Positions 8,018 through 16,193 of a DNA stretch of 51,947 nt are shown piece by piece (positions within the stretch are counted from its first letter, which is position 1; each line of letters begins with the position of its first letter). The notes under the pieces were generated by a model. The model was not told the DNA's origin, searched no databases, and saw only the letters and a list, made by a program, of their open reading frames with translations. Source of the stretch: PALSA-505 sp035308365 (GTDB lineage Bacteria > Actinomycetota > Actinomycetes > Streptosporangiales > Streptosporangiaceae); contig DATGGU010000098.1 in NCBI GenBank assembly GCA_035308365.1, positions 1-51,947 on the forward strand. The letters are read 5' to 3'. The position numbers were made by a program, and so were the translations under genes.

Positions 8018-9120
8018 CGCGGCACCGCCGCGCCGCAGGCCCACTCGGCGAAGCAGTCGGCCAGCAGCTTGGCGCCGCGGCGGACCTCGTCCTCCGGGGC
8101 GCCGAAACTGACCCGTACGAACCGTGCTCCGGCCGGGCCGTATATGGCGCCACCGCTGATCAGCACGCCGGCGTCGGCGGCCAGGCGCCGGGCGAACCCG
8201 TCCCCGTCCTGACCGGCTGCGCCGACGTCGAGCCAGAAGAACAGCCCGCTGCGCGGCAGCTCATGTGGGATCTGGACGGAACGGAACAGGGCGGCGAGCT
8301 CGTCCCGGCGCCGCCTGAGAGTGGCCCGCAGGTCAGCGAGGTAACTGTCCGGCGCGGCGAGCGCGCCGAGGGCCGCGTGCTGGCCGAGCACGGAGGCGCT
8401 CATGCCCAGGGACCAGTGCGCCGCGCATATCGCGGCCGCCAACGCCGGCCGCGCCACGACCACACCGACGCGGAAACCTGCCAGCGCGTAGGACTTGGAG
8501 AAACTGACGATGGCGCAACATCGTTCGCCGCCGCAGGCGAGCGGGCTGACGTGCGTGCCGTCATAACAGAGATCCGCGTAGACCTCGTCGCTGGCTAGCG
8601 CCAGATGGTGGCGCCGCGCGATGTCGGCCACGGTGGCGGCCGTCTCCGCCGTCGCCAGCGTCCCCACCGGATTCGACGGTGAATTCCAGATCAGCAGGCG
8701 CGAGCCTGGTGTGATGCAGCGCTCGACCGCCCGCGGGTCGGTGTGCCCGCGCAGCCCCATCGCCGGATACCAGACCACGCGACGGCCGAGGCGCCCGGTG
8801 AGCGCGGCGAATGCCGGATAGCCGGGGTCAGGGCACAGCACCCCCTCGCCAGGCTTCGTGGTGGCCGCGATAACTGCGGCCAGGGCCAGGGAGGCGCCGG
8901 CGGTCACCACCACCCACGACGGGTCCACGTCCAGGCCATGAGCCGCCGCCGCTCGCTCGGCGACCTGGCGTCGTAGCGCCGGCAATCCGGCGGGCGGCCC
9001 ATACCGCCAGGGCCCGCTATGCCGCACCAGAGCGCGGGCCACGGCCGCCTTCGCAGATTCTGGCGGCGAATAGCCGGGATCGCCGAGATCGAGATTGATC
9101 ATTTGGCCGTCAGCAATCAC
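8014..9120 (-). CDS. PLP-dependent class I/II aminotransferase
   Basis: A 368-residue fold-type I aminotransferase. The Schiff-base lysine is K209 in SFSKSYALAGFRVG; further motifs are VVTAGASLALAAVI, PDPGYPAF, NSPSNPVGT, ASDEVYADL and the C-terminal RFVRVSFGAP. It is of the LL-diaminopimelate / aspartate-type subgroup. The start shown is GTG at 9120, but ATG at 9102 (giving MINLDLGDPGY) is a reasonable alternative because neither has a clear ribosome site. It is coupled to the FMN reductase. Its substrate is unknown; in this cluster it could act on an amino acid or keto acid feeding the lysine- or arylglyoxylate-related steps. Confidence 0.85.
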   Translation of the reverse strand: MIADGQMINLDLGDPGYSPPESAKAAVARALVRHSGPWRYGPPAGLPALRRQVAERAAAAHGLDVDPSWVVVTAGASLALAAVIAATTKPGEGVLCPDPGYPAFAALTGRLGRRVVWYPAMGLRGHTDPRAVERCITPGSRLLIWNSPSNPVGTLATAETAATVADIARRHHLALASDEVYADLCYDGTHVSPLACGGERCCAIVSFSKSYALAGFRVGVVVARPALAAAICAAHWSLGMSASVLGQHAALGALAAPDSYLADLRATLRRRRDELAALFRSVQIPHELPRSGLFFWLDVGAAGQDGDGFARRLAADAGVLISGGAIYGPAGARFVRVSFGAPEDEVRRGAKLLADCFAEWACGAAVPR

Positions 9121-9130
9121 GCCGTAAGAT
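9103..9130 (+). promoter_or_regulatory. Possible promoter of the first VOC gene
   Basis: TTGGCC (9103-9108), 16 bases, TAAGAT (9125-9130). It lies inside the 5' end of the divergent aminotransferase gene, 37 bases before the VOC start. The -35 match is weak. Confidence 0.3.
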
Positions 9131-9167
9131 TATGCGAAGCATTGTTCTTTGTATAGGAGGAAGCGGC

Positions 9168-9521
9168 ATGGGTGATATCCTGGGTCTTGACGCCGTCGTT
9201 CTTATCGTCAAAGATCTAGACGCGCAGAAGGTATTTTATCGTGACGTTCTCCAGCTTGATGTGGCTGGTGATTATGGTGACGCCGTCTTCTTCCGCTGCG
9301 GCGAGCAGAAGCTAGCGCTGTTCGCGCGTGGCCACCATCCCCGGGGGGATGAGCGCCTGGAGGGCGCCAGCAAGGGCATCAGTCACCTGGAGTTCCGGAT
9401 CCGCGCCAGCGACTACGACAAGGTGCGGCGTTCCCTCACCGACGGTGGTTACGAGGTCCACCGGGAGAATTTCGAAGACGCCGACGGCAACCTCTTCCAT
9501 TTCAACGTGGCCGGTGATTAG
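9168..9521 (+). CDS. VOC-fold (glyoxalase/bleomycin-resistance-like) protein
   Basis: 117 residues from the ATG at 9168, which has a perfect AGGAGG 7 bases upstream; the longer open frame from 9132 lacks this. The single betaalpha-betabetabeta module shape is clear: a LGLDAVVLIVKDLDAQKVFY start, then ISHLEFRI and DADGNLFHFN at the end. The N-terminal codons are poorer in GC than neighbouring genes. Members of this fold are dioxygenases, isomerases or drug-binding resistance proteins; the short single-domain form beside an exporter suggests product binding or resistance, but this is inference. Confidence 0.8.
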   Translation: MGDILGLDAVVLIVKDLDAQKVFYRDVLQLDVAGDYGDAVFFRCGEQKLALFARGHHPRGDERLEGASKGISHLEFRIRASDYDKVRRSLTDGGYEVHRENFEDADGNLFHFNVAGD

Positions 9522-9769
9522 AGTAATGATAATGCCTGGCAAAGGGTGGCCCTTGGGTCAGAAAGGGCAGGGCTGGGACAACCCGGGGTGACCATCCACC
9601 AGGCTTGCGTCCTGGATTTCAATCAGCAGCGCCGCAACTGCTCGCCGGCGGCATCCGCCCATGGGTAACCAGGCATGCGCATGCGTGAATCACGGCGTCG
9701 CGCGGGCCCGGCCCGGGCATTGCTGATTGGCCGCGGGCGAGTAAACGAGATCAGCAAAGGAGAGCTCGC

Positions 9770-11419
9770 ATGGCAGGCGGCGTGACACGGCGGCATTTCC
9801 TCACCGACATCGGGGTGGCGGGCGGGGCTGGCATGCTGTACGCGACCATGGGCGCCATCGGCCTGGCGCCGACGGCGCATGCGGCGACCGCGCGGCGGTT
9901 CATGCCACCGCGCACGTCCGATTTCACCCTGACCGGCCGCCGGCCGGCCAGGGTTCTCGTGCTCGGCGCGGGCATCGCCGGGCTCACCACCGCCTACGAA
10001 CTCGGCAAGGCCGGGTACGACTGCCATGTGCTCGAGGCCATGGACCGGCCGGGCGGCCGCAACTGGACCGTCCGCCGCGGCACGGTCCTGCACGACATGA
10101 AGGGCTACACCGAGCGGTGCACCTTCGCGCCAGGGCAGTACCTGAACCCGGGCCCCGCGCGCATCGCGCAGTGGATGGTCACTCTTGAGTACTGCCGCGA
10201 ACTCGGCGTCCCGATCGAGATGTTCGCCAACCAGAACGCCGACGCCTTTCTCTACAACGAGAACGTGGGCCCGGAGAACAAGCCGGTGCGGTGGCGGACC
10301 GCCAAGGCCGACGTCTACGGCTACGTTGCCGAGTTGCTGGCCAAGGCGACCGACCAGGGCGCCCTCGATGCGGAACTCACCCCCGCGGACAAGGAGCGGA
10401 TTCTCGAATTCTTGAAGGGATGGGGAGCCATCAGAGGCCGGGTGGCCGGCAATCCCGCCGCGAGCTGGTTGTACACCGGCAGGAACTGGCCCGGGTTCGG
10501 GAGTCTGCAAGGCCTCGATCGCCGCGGCTACAAGGTGCTTCCCGGCGCGGGATTGCAGGAGGGTACCGGGCTCATGCCGATCCCCAGCCTGTCCGCCGTC
10601 TTCGCCAGCAAGCTCGGCCTGTACTTCGACTTCGAGTTTGATTTCGACCAGGCGATGCCCATGTTCCAGCCGGTCGGTGGCATGGACCGGATCCCTTACG
10701 CGCTCGCCGCGGCCATCGGCGGCGGACGTATCAGCTATGGCGCCGTGGTTCGCCGGGTGACCAACCTGCCGGACCGGGTCGAGGTGGTTTACGCGGATAC
10801 ATCAGGGAAGGAACGGCGCGCGGTCGCCGATTTCTGCGTCGCGACCCTTCCGCCGAACATCATGGCGCGCATCCCCAACAATCTCGGCAGCGACGTGGCG
10901 GCCGCTTTGCGCACCCCGTTTCCGCTGCCCGTGGGCAAGCTGGGCCTGGAGTACAAGCGCCGCTGGTGGGAAACCGATGACCACATCTACGGCGGCATCA
11001 CGAACACCAGCCTGGATGTGAACAACATCTGGTACCCATCGCATGGATTCCACGAAGACCGGGGCGTGGTGCTGGGCTACTACAACTTCGGGCCGATCGC
11101 GCTGTCCTATGGCCGGCTCGCGCCGCCCGCCCGGACGGCCAGGGCCGTCGCCCAGGGGGTGAAGATCCACGGCGGCAAGTACCGCACCGAGCTCGCGTCG
11201 TCCTTCTCGGTGCCCTGGCACAGCGTGCGGTACATCGAAGGTGGCTGGGTAGGGTGGCCGAAGCAGCCCTCTGCGCAGTACCGGCGGCTGCTCCAGCCGA
11301 CCGGACGGGTGTACATGGCCGGTGACTGGCTCAGCTTCCTCATCGCCTGGCAGGCCGGTGCCTTCGACTCTGCCCGGCGTACGGTCGGCCAGCTTCACTC
11401 CCGCGTGCTCGCGTCCTGA
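9770..11419 (+). CDS. Tat-exported flavin amine / L-amino-acid oxidase
   Basis: A 549-residue FAD enzyme of the monoamine oxidase / L-amino-acid oxidase family. After a twin-arginine leader (TRRHFLTDIGVAGGAGML, cleavage near AHA-A at about residue 38) comes the dinucleotide fold VLVLGAGIAGLTTAYEL, the E of the ribose contact (HVLEAMDRPGGRN), and the C-terminal FAD motif GRVYMAGDWLSFLIAWQAGA. Start: ATG with AAAGGAGAG 5 bases upstream. It stands alone on the plus strand, convergent to the first ATP-grasp gene. Expected chemistry is oxidative deamination of an amino acid or amine to an imine/keto compound plus H2O2. Whether it acts outside the cell or the leader is vestigial cannot be told. Confidence 0.85.
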   Translation: MAGGVTRRHFLTDIGVAGGAGMLYATMGAIGLAPTAHAATARRFMPPRTSDFTLTGRRPARVLVLGAGIAGLTTAYELGKAGYDCHVLEAMDRPGGRNWTVRRGTVLHDMKGYTERCTFAPGQYLNPGPARIAQWMVTLEYCRELGVPIEMFANQNADAFLYNENVGPENKPVRWRTAKADVYGYVAELLAKATDQGALDAELTPADKERILEFLKGWGAIRGRVAGNPAASWLYTGRNWPGFGSLQGLDRRGYKVLPGAGLQEGTGLMPIPSLSAVFASKLGLYFDFEFDFDQAMPMFQPVGGMDRIPYALAAAIGGGRISYGAVVRRVTNLPDRVEVVYADTSGKERRAVADFCVATLPPNIMARIPNNLGSDVAAALRTPFPLPVGKLGLEYKRRWWETDDHIYGGITNTSLDVNNIWYPSHGFHEDRGVVLGYYNFGPIALSYGRLAPPARTARAVAQGVKIHGGKYRTELASSFSVPWHSVRYIEGGWVGWPKQPSAQYRRLLQPTGRVYMAGDWLSFLIAWQAGAFDSARRTVGQLHSRVLAS

Positions 11420-11452
11420 CCGTGTGCCGCGGCGAACCTGCCCGGCGTGTGG

Positions 11453-12676
11453 TCAGCCGAAGGTGACGAGTTTCCCGAGCGCCGACCAGGTATCGAGGGC
11501 GGACTGGTAGGTGCCGGCCAGGAAGATGGCATGCCCGACCCGGCAGCGGCTGTCATCCGGCGGCGGTATGGGCTGGCCGGGCGCGATGGTGGCGCGGACG
11601 TCGATCACGCCGGGATGCCGGCGGGCGTCGGTCATTCCCATGGCGCGGGCGTAAGAGCCCGTTCCCGGGCTGACCGTGAAGAAACGTATCCCGGCGTAAG
11701 GAGCCCGCGCCGGTGCCCGGCCATCAATGGGCGCCTCGCCCATGTAGGCGGCGACCGCGGCCCGCGCCAGCGAGCTGCCAGTGGCATATTCGACCAGGTC
11801 CACGATGTGATCCCCGGGGAGCCTGGCAGCTATCTCGATGAGCACGGGATCGCCGCCGACGACCCGCAGTTCACAGTGGAACGGGCCGACTGTCAGCTCG
11901 GTCGCCCGAATCACGCTGCGCACATATCGCTCGATCCGCGAACGGGTGGCTGGCGGGATGTCAGCGGGGACGATGTGGCCCATTTCAACGAAGCAGGGCT
12001 CCGGGCCGAGTAGTTTGGCCGTTACCGACGCGATCGTGATGGTGCCCTGGAAGACGAGTCCCTCGACGCTGTATTCCGGTCCGTCCAGATACTCGGTCAC
12101 CAGTACGTGTGTGCTGGTCCGCTTGCCGAAATCCAGGCGCTCGTCGCGGCAGAACTCATCGAAGGCTGCCCTCGCCTCGTCGGCGCTCTCCACCCGCCTG
12201 ACGTGGATGCTGCCCGCCGAGTCCACCGGTTTGATCACACACGGAACGCCAACCTGCGCTGCCGCCGCGGCCGCGCCGTCGGGCGAGCATGCGGACCGGT
12301 AACGCGGGACCCGTTCCCCAGCCATCCGGACCCGGTCCAGCATCGCTAGCTTGTTGCGCACCCAGCAGGCATGGGGAAGTCCGGGCAGGTTCAGCCGGGC
12401 CGAGATCGCCGCCGCCAGCGGCACGTAGAACTCAAATCCCGGCGCCACTCCGGAAATCGGCGTGTGCTGGTGGAACCGGAGGACCGCCTCCAGCGTGGCT
12501 GGCAGGTCATTGGTATCGGTGACGATCACATGATCCGCGTCATCACGGACCTCCTGGTCGAGCAGCCGATCGTCACCGGGACGGTCGAAAGAGACGACCG
12601 CGACCTCGTAACCAAGGTCACGCGCGGCATGGACGATCAGGCCGCCTGCCGACCACGGCTCGACGACCAGCAGCAC
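11453..12676 (-). CDS. ATP-grasp carboxylate-amine ligase A
   Basis: 407 residues from the GTG at 12676, 4 bases after the HDO-candidate stop; the open frame reaches back to 12832, but that extension only mirrors the neighbour in another frame. The N-terminal Rossmann-like strand is VLLVVEPWSAGGL. The ATP-grasp core has CVIKPVDSAGSIHVRRV (ATP lysine), LVTEYLDGPEYSVEGLV, and the metal-binding FHCELRVVGGDPVLIEIAARL. The family forms amide bonds by acyl phosphate chemistry (dipeptide ligases such as BacD and relatives). Here it could join an amino acid to an amine or hydrazine; the substrate is inference. The gene lies in one operon with the HDO candidate. Confidence 0.88.
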   Translation of the reverse strand: MLLVVEPWSAGGLIVHAARDLGYEVAVVSFDRPGDDRLLDQEVRDDADHVIVTDTNDLPATLEAVLRFHQHTPISGVAPGFEFYVPLAAAISARLNLPGLPHACWVRNKLAMLDRVRMAGERVPRYRSACSPDGAAAAAAQVGVPCVIKPVDSAGSIHVRRVESADEARAAFDEFCRDERLDFGKRTSTHVLVTEYLDGPEYSVEGLVFQGTITIASVTAKLLGPEPCFVEMGHIVPADIPPATRSRIERYVRSVIRATELTVGPFHCELRVVGGDPVLIEIAARLPGDHIVDLVEYATGSSLARAAVAAYMGEAPIDGRAPARAPYAGIRFFTVSPGTGSYARAMGMTDARRHPGVIDVRATIAPGQPIPPPDDSRCRVGHAIFLAGTYQSALDTWSALGKLVTFG

Positions 12677-12680
12677 GCGC

Positions 12681-13391
12681 TTACGCCTGCGCGCCGCCCG
12701 GCGAGACGGCGACGGCGTCTGTGCGGGCCGCGGTTGCCTCGTACAGTTCGCGGAAATAGTCCCCAACCATGTCGATGAACAGATCGAGGTGCCCAAGTAC
12801 TTTTTCCGCGGAACTCCAGCCTTCGACCGCACGCGACACCACCCGCCACATCAGCTCGTCATGGTCATGGGCGCTGTCGAAGTCGATGTGCGCCTGTGAC
12901 CCCTGCACGTTGCTGGCACCGAAGGTTTCCGCCGCTTTGGAGGTGATGATCTGGTTGTAGCGGTCTGAGTACCACTCCACGAACCAGTTCCACACGGTTG
13001 TGGGCGCGGGGCCCTCCCGGTCCACGCATATCCTGAGATATCCCATGAGCTTGGCTGTCGCCGGGAATACGTCTATGGAGTTGAGCTCCTCCAGGCTGAG
13101 GCCGAACCTTTTCAGGTCGCGCCGGAACATGCCTTCGTGCCCGAACTCCTCGGCTAGGTACTTGGCCAGGCCCGCAGCCAGTGTGTCGTCCCGTGACCCC
13201 ACTTTGAACAGGGCATATGTATCCACCTCGTTGTTGAGCCTGATGCGCAGGACCGTCTCTACCAGGTGGCGGACGTAATAGTCCCGTCCGATCCATTTGC
13301 CCTCGTGCAGATCCCGCATTCTAGGGACCGCTTCGAACTGGCGCTCCATTGCACGTTCCGCCAGCGCTTCAAAGCTCTTTCTGTCCAGCAT
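12681..13391 (-). CDS. Heme-oxygenase-like diiron oxidase (HDO) candidate
   Basis: 236 residues from the ATG at 13391 (GGGGAG upstream); the longer frame to 13436 is not supported. All-helical protein of the TenA/heme-oxygenase superfamily with a plausible full set of diiron ligands: E55, E82-x2-H85 (in LAEEFGHEG), E139 (WFVEWYS) and H168-x3-D172-x2-H175 (HIDFDSAH). The HxxxDxxH helix is the pattern seen in HDO enzymes such as SznF and relatives, which N-oxygenate amines or cleave C-C bonds in lysine analogues and fatty acids. It is coupled to ATP-grasp A. A role oxidising a hydrazine nitrogen or a lysine-derived chain is inference; a non-oxidase TenA-like or PqqC-like role is the alternative. 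Confidence 0.75.
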   Translation of the reverse strand: MLDRKSFEALAERAMERQFEAVPRMRDLHEGKWIGRDYYVRHLVETVLRIRLNNEVDTYALFKVGSRDDTLAAGLAKYLAEEFGHEGMFRRDLKRFGLSLEELNSIDVFPATAKLMGYLRICVDREGPAPTTVWNWFVEWYSDRYNQIITSKAAETFGASNVQGSQAHIDFDSAHDHDELMWRVVSRAVEGWSSAEKVLGHLDLFIDMVGDYFRELYEATAARTDAVAVSPGGAQA

Positions 13392-13434
13392 TGTACTCCC
13401 CACAGCATATAGTCCAGCCCTTTTACTTCTGGCC

Positions 13435-13463
13435 AACGTAACTAATTGCTATCGCCTCGTCAA
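13435..13463 (-). promoter_or_regulatory. Promoter of the HDO / ATP-grasp A operon
   Basis: Read on the minus strand: TTGACG (13463-13458), 17 bases, TACGTT (13440-13435), about 44 bases before the HDO start at 13391. It overlaps the plus-strand promoter of ATP-grasp B, so the two divergent units could be controlled together. Confidence 0.5.
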
Positions 13464-13473
13464 GGTCTAAAAT
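13446..13473 (+). promoter_or_regulatory. Promoter of ATP-grasp B / decarboxylase operon
   Basis: TTGCTA (13446-13451), 16 bases, TAAAAT (13468-13473), in an AT-rich island, 39 bases before the ATG at 13512. A GGGGAGG at 13479-13485 is too far from the ATG to be its ribosome site; the nearer AAAGG is more likely used. Confidence 0.5.
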
Positions 13474-13511
13474 GTCCAGGGGAGGCAAAATAGCCAGAAA
13501 GGCAGCGGATC

Positions 13512-14732
13512 ATGGCCAACGCAGCGCTGACCTGCCTGATCATCAACCGGTGGGACGATGAGTTCGCCGGGTACCACCGATTCGTGGACACGTCCCAGAT
13601 CCGGCTCTGCTACATCACCACCAAGGCCGGGCTACCCTGGCTGGACCGAGATAATGCCTGCGCGATCTCCGTTCTGGATGACTTGAATTATGCTGATGTA
13701 CTCGGGGCGGCGACCGCGATGAGCGAGCAGCACGGGCAGTTCGACCGCATCGTGGGTCTCTCGGAATACGACCTGCTGACTGCGGCGAGGTTGCGCGAGG
13801 TGTTCGCGGTGCCGGGCGACCGCCCGGAATTCGTCTCCCGTTTCAAGGACAAGGTGGTGATGAAGCAGGCCGTCGCTGCCGCCAGCATAAGGACGCCACG
13901 ATTCATTGCCGGCCGGGAGCTTGTCACGCCCGACGAGGCCGCCTCGCGGCTAGGATTCCCCATGATTCTCAAGCCCCGCATCGGCGCCAGTTCCGAGGGT
14001 GTGCGGAAGATCAGCAACCTCATCGAGCTTCGCGAAGCCCTGGCTGCGCATGAGATGGCCGGATTCGAGCTAGAGGAGTATATCGCTGGTGACATCTTTC
14101 ATGTGGACGGCCTGGTGCGGGCGAATGAGGCATGCTTCATGAGCGTCTCCGCCTATGTCAATACCTGCCTCGGCTTCGCGCTGGGTGAGCCGCTCGGTTC
14201 CGTGCTGCTCGACCCGGGACCGAAAAAGAACGCGATCGTGAGGTTCTCGGTGCGGTGCCTGGCCGCCTTGGGCATATCCGACGGCGTCTTTCACCTCGAA
14301 CTGATCGAGCCGGCCGCAGGAGAGCTGGTGTTCCTTGAAGTGGGCCTGCGCTGCGGCGGCGGGGAGATTCCCTTCATCCATCAGGACCTGTTCTCGGTCA
14401 ACCTGCCAGCCGAGTCCTTCCGGGCGGCGCTGGGCGTCCCGCCGCTGCTCGCGCAGCGCGAAGTCACCGATCCGGCCGGAGGTGGCTTCGTGATGATCCC
14501 GGAGCCAGCGCCATTCCCGAGCAGAGTTATCCGGCGCTCCTCGCTGATCGGCCAGATCCCAGGCCTTTACCGGGAGATACTCCCGCCGGTAGGCGAAGTG
14601 TTCGACGGTAACGGCGGATACGAGCACATCGGCGGCAGGTTCCATCTGGCCGGAGCAGGCGAGGAAGCCATGCGGGCCGCCGTCCGCTCGATTTTCGACC
14701 AGTATGAGCTGGCGGCCGAAAGCGCCGCTTAG
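13512..14732 (+). CDS. ATP-grasp carboxylate-amine ligase B
   Basis: A 406-residue ATP-grasp enzyme, equal in length to ligase A but clearly different in sequence. Visible elements: KDKVVMKQAVAAASIRTPRF at the domain boundary, the ATP lysine in FPMILKPRIGASSEGVRKI, the adenine-contact region FELEEYIAGDIFHVDGLV, and the metal site VFHLELIEPAAGELVFLEVG. It starts an operon with the PLP decarboxylase. Expected reaction: ATP-dependent amide formation between a carboxylate and an amine. With ligase A and no NRPS present, it is likely one of the enzymes that assembles the product; the substrates cannot be read from sequence. Confidence 0.87.
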   Translation: MANAALTCLIINRWDDEFAGYHRFVDTSQIRLCYITTKAGLPWLDRDNACAISVLDDLNYADVLGAATAMSEQHGQFDRIVGLSEYDLLTAARLREVFAVPGDRPEFVSRFKDKVVMKQAVAAASIRTPRFIAGRELVTPDEAASRLGFPMILKPRIGASSEGVRKISNLIELREALAAHEMAGFELEEYIAGDIFHVDGLVRANEACFMSVSAYVNTCLGFALGEPLGSVLLDPGPKKNAIVRFSVRCLAALGISDGVFHLELIEPAAGELVFLEVGLRCGGGEIPFIHQDLFSVNLPAESFRAALGVPPLLAQREVTDPAGGGFVMIPEPAPFPSRVIRRSSLIGQIPGLYREILPPVGEVFDGNGGYEHIGGRFHLAGAGEEAMRAAVRSIFDQYELAAESAA

Positions 14733-14759
14733 CCTGACCGCGCCCACGATGGAGACGCC

Positions 14760-16193
14760 ATGCCCGATCCGCTGACCGACCTGACGGCCATACCAGATCT
14801 CCTCCAGCTCGTACACCGCGGGGCAACGGACTACCTGGCCACGCTGGCCGGCCGCCAGGTGGCGTGTGCCACCTCCAGCACGGCCACGGAGATTGATCCC
14901 GCGCTGCCTGAGCACGGCCAGGGAGCTGCCGCGACGATCAGGCGCCTGCTGAATCTGGGTGACCGTGCGGGCGTCCACTCGGCGGGCCCGCGTTATTTTC
15001 ACTTCGTGACCGGCGGTGCGACGCCGGCCGCGCTGGCGGCGGACTGGATAACCTCGGTCTTCGACCAGAATGCCGCCGCATGGGAATGCTCGCCGTTCGC
15101 GACCGAGCTTGAAACGGTGGCGCTGGGCTGGCTCAAGAAGATGTTCGGTATCCCCGCCAGCTTCGGCGGGGTCCTTGTCACCAGCGCGACCATGGCCAAC
15201 TTCGCCGGACTGAGTTGTGCCCGGCACTGGTGGGCCGAGAAGCACGGAGTCGACGTGATCTCGGCCGGGCTGGCCGGCCTGCCGGCCATGCCGGTATTCA
15301 CCAGCGGCTACGTGCACGTCAGCGTGAAAAAGGCACTCCAGATGCTCGGTTGCGGGCGGGATTCGGTGCGGGTCTTCAGCCAGGACGACACCGGCCGCCT
15401 CGACCTGGAAGCGATGTCAGCAGCACTTCGCGAGGTGCGTGGGCCCGCGGTGATCGTAGCAACAGCAGGGGAGGTGAACGCTGGCCGCTTCGACCCGATC
15501 GGCCCGCTGGCTGACCTGGCCGCAGCCTCCGGTGCATGGCTGCATATAGATGGTGCCTTCGGGCTGTTCGCGGCCCTGTCGCCGCGGACGGCGCACCTGG
15601 TTTCGTCGGCAGGCCGGGCGGACTCGGTGATCTCCGATGGGCACAAGTGGCTGAACGTGCCATACGACAGCGCTTTCGCGTTCGTTCGTGATCACGGCCG
15701 CCTGGCCAAGGCGTTCAGCGCGCCGGACGCCCCATATCTTTCCGGACCGGAAAGTCCCTGCCTCAACTACGAAGATCTCGGTCCCGAGGGGTCCCGGCGG
15801 GCGCGGGCGCTCGCGATATGGGCCACGCTGAATGCCTACGGCCAGGCTGGCTACCGCGAGATGGTCGAGCGGCACCTCGACCTGGCACAGCATCTCGGCC
15901 ATATCGTAGAGTCCAGTGCTGATCTGGAACTTCTGGCGCCCGTCCAGCTATGCAACGTATGTTTCCGCTACCGGCGCCCCGGCATGACCGAATCGGCCGC
16001 GGACACCCTGAACGCCGAGATCGGCCGGGCGCTGGCCAGCGATGGCCGGGTGCTGGCGGGCACGACGGTTTACCGGGGACGCGTCGCGCTGCGGCCAGCC
16101 ATTGTGAACTGGCGATCAACTGAGGCCGATATCGAGTTGCTGGCCAGTGTGGTGAAAGAGCTTGGCGCTCGGGTCAGTTCCGGGGTTTCCTGA
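14760..16193 (+). CDS. PLP-dependent group II amino-acid decarboxylase
   Basis: The 477-residue protein belongs to the aromatic-amino-acid/glutamate/valine decarboxylase family. The PLP lysine is in VISDGHKWLNVPYD and the PLP-ring aspartate in WLHIDGAFG; PRYFHFVTGGATPAALAADW and the N-terminal dimer arm also fit. The ATG has GGAG 6 bases upstream and lies 27 bases after ATP-grasp B. Its last 78 bases are antisense to the MetRS-like gene. It removes CO2 from an amino acid or conjugate; within this cluster the substrate could be a lysine-derived hydrazine or an aromatic amino acid (inference). Confidence 0.88.
   Translation: MPDPLTDLTAIPDLLQLVHRGATDYLATLAGRQVACATSSTATEIDPALPEHGQGAAATIRRLLNLGDRAGVHSAGPRYFHFVTGGATPAALAADWITSVFDQNAAAWECSPFATELETVALGWLKKMFGIPASFGGVLVTSATMANFAGLSCARHWWAEKHGVDVISAGLAGLPAMPVFTSGYVHVSVKKALQMLGCGRDSVRVFSQDDTGRLDLEAMSAALREVRGPAVIVATAGEVNAGRFDPIGPLADLAAASGAWLHIDGAFGLFAALSPRTAHLVSSAGRADSVISDGHKWLNVPYDSAFAFVRDHGRLAKAFSAPDAPYLSGPESPCLNYEDLGPEGSRRARALAIWATLNAYGQAGYREMVERHLDLAQHLGHIVESSADLELLAPVQLCNVCFRYRRPGMTESAADTLNAEIGRALASDGRVLAGTTVYRGRVALRPAIVNWRSTEADIELLASVVKELGARVSSGVS

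Noticed and set aside
9673..9684. Self-complementary GCATGCGCATGC before the amine oxidase gene
   Set aside because: Too short and isolated to call an operator or terminator; no matching second copy was seen.
12677..12832. N-terminal extension of ATP-grasp ligase A
   Set aside because: The extra 52 codons lie in another frame of the HDO-candidate gene and have no protein-like pattern; the GTG at 12676, 4 bases after that gene's stop, begins exactly at the first beta strand.
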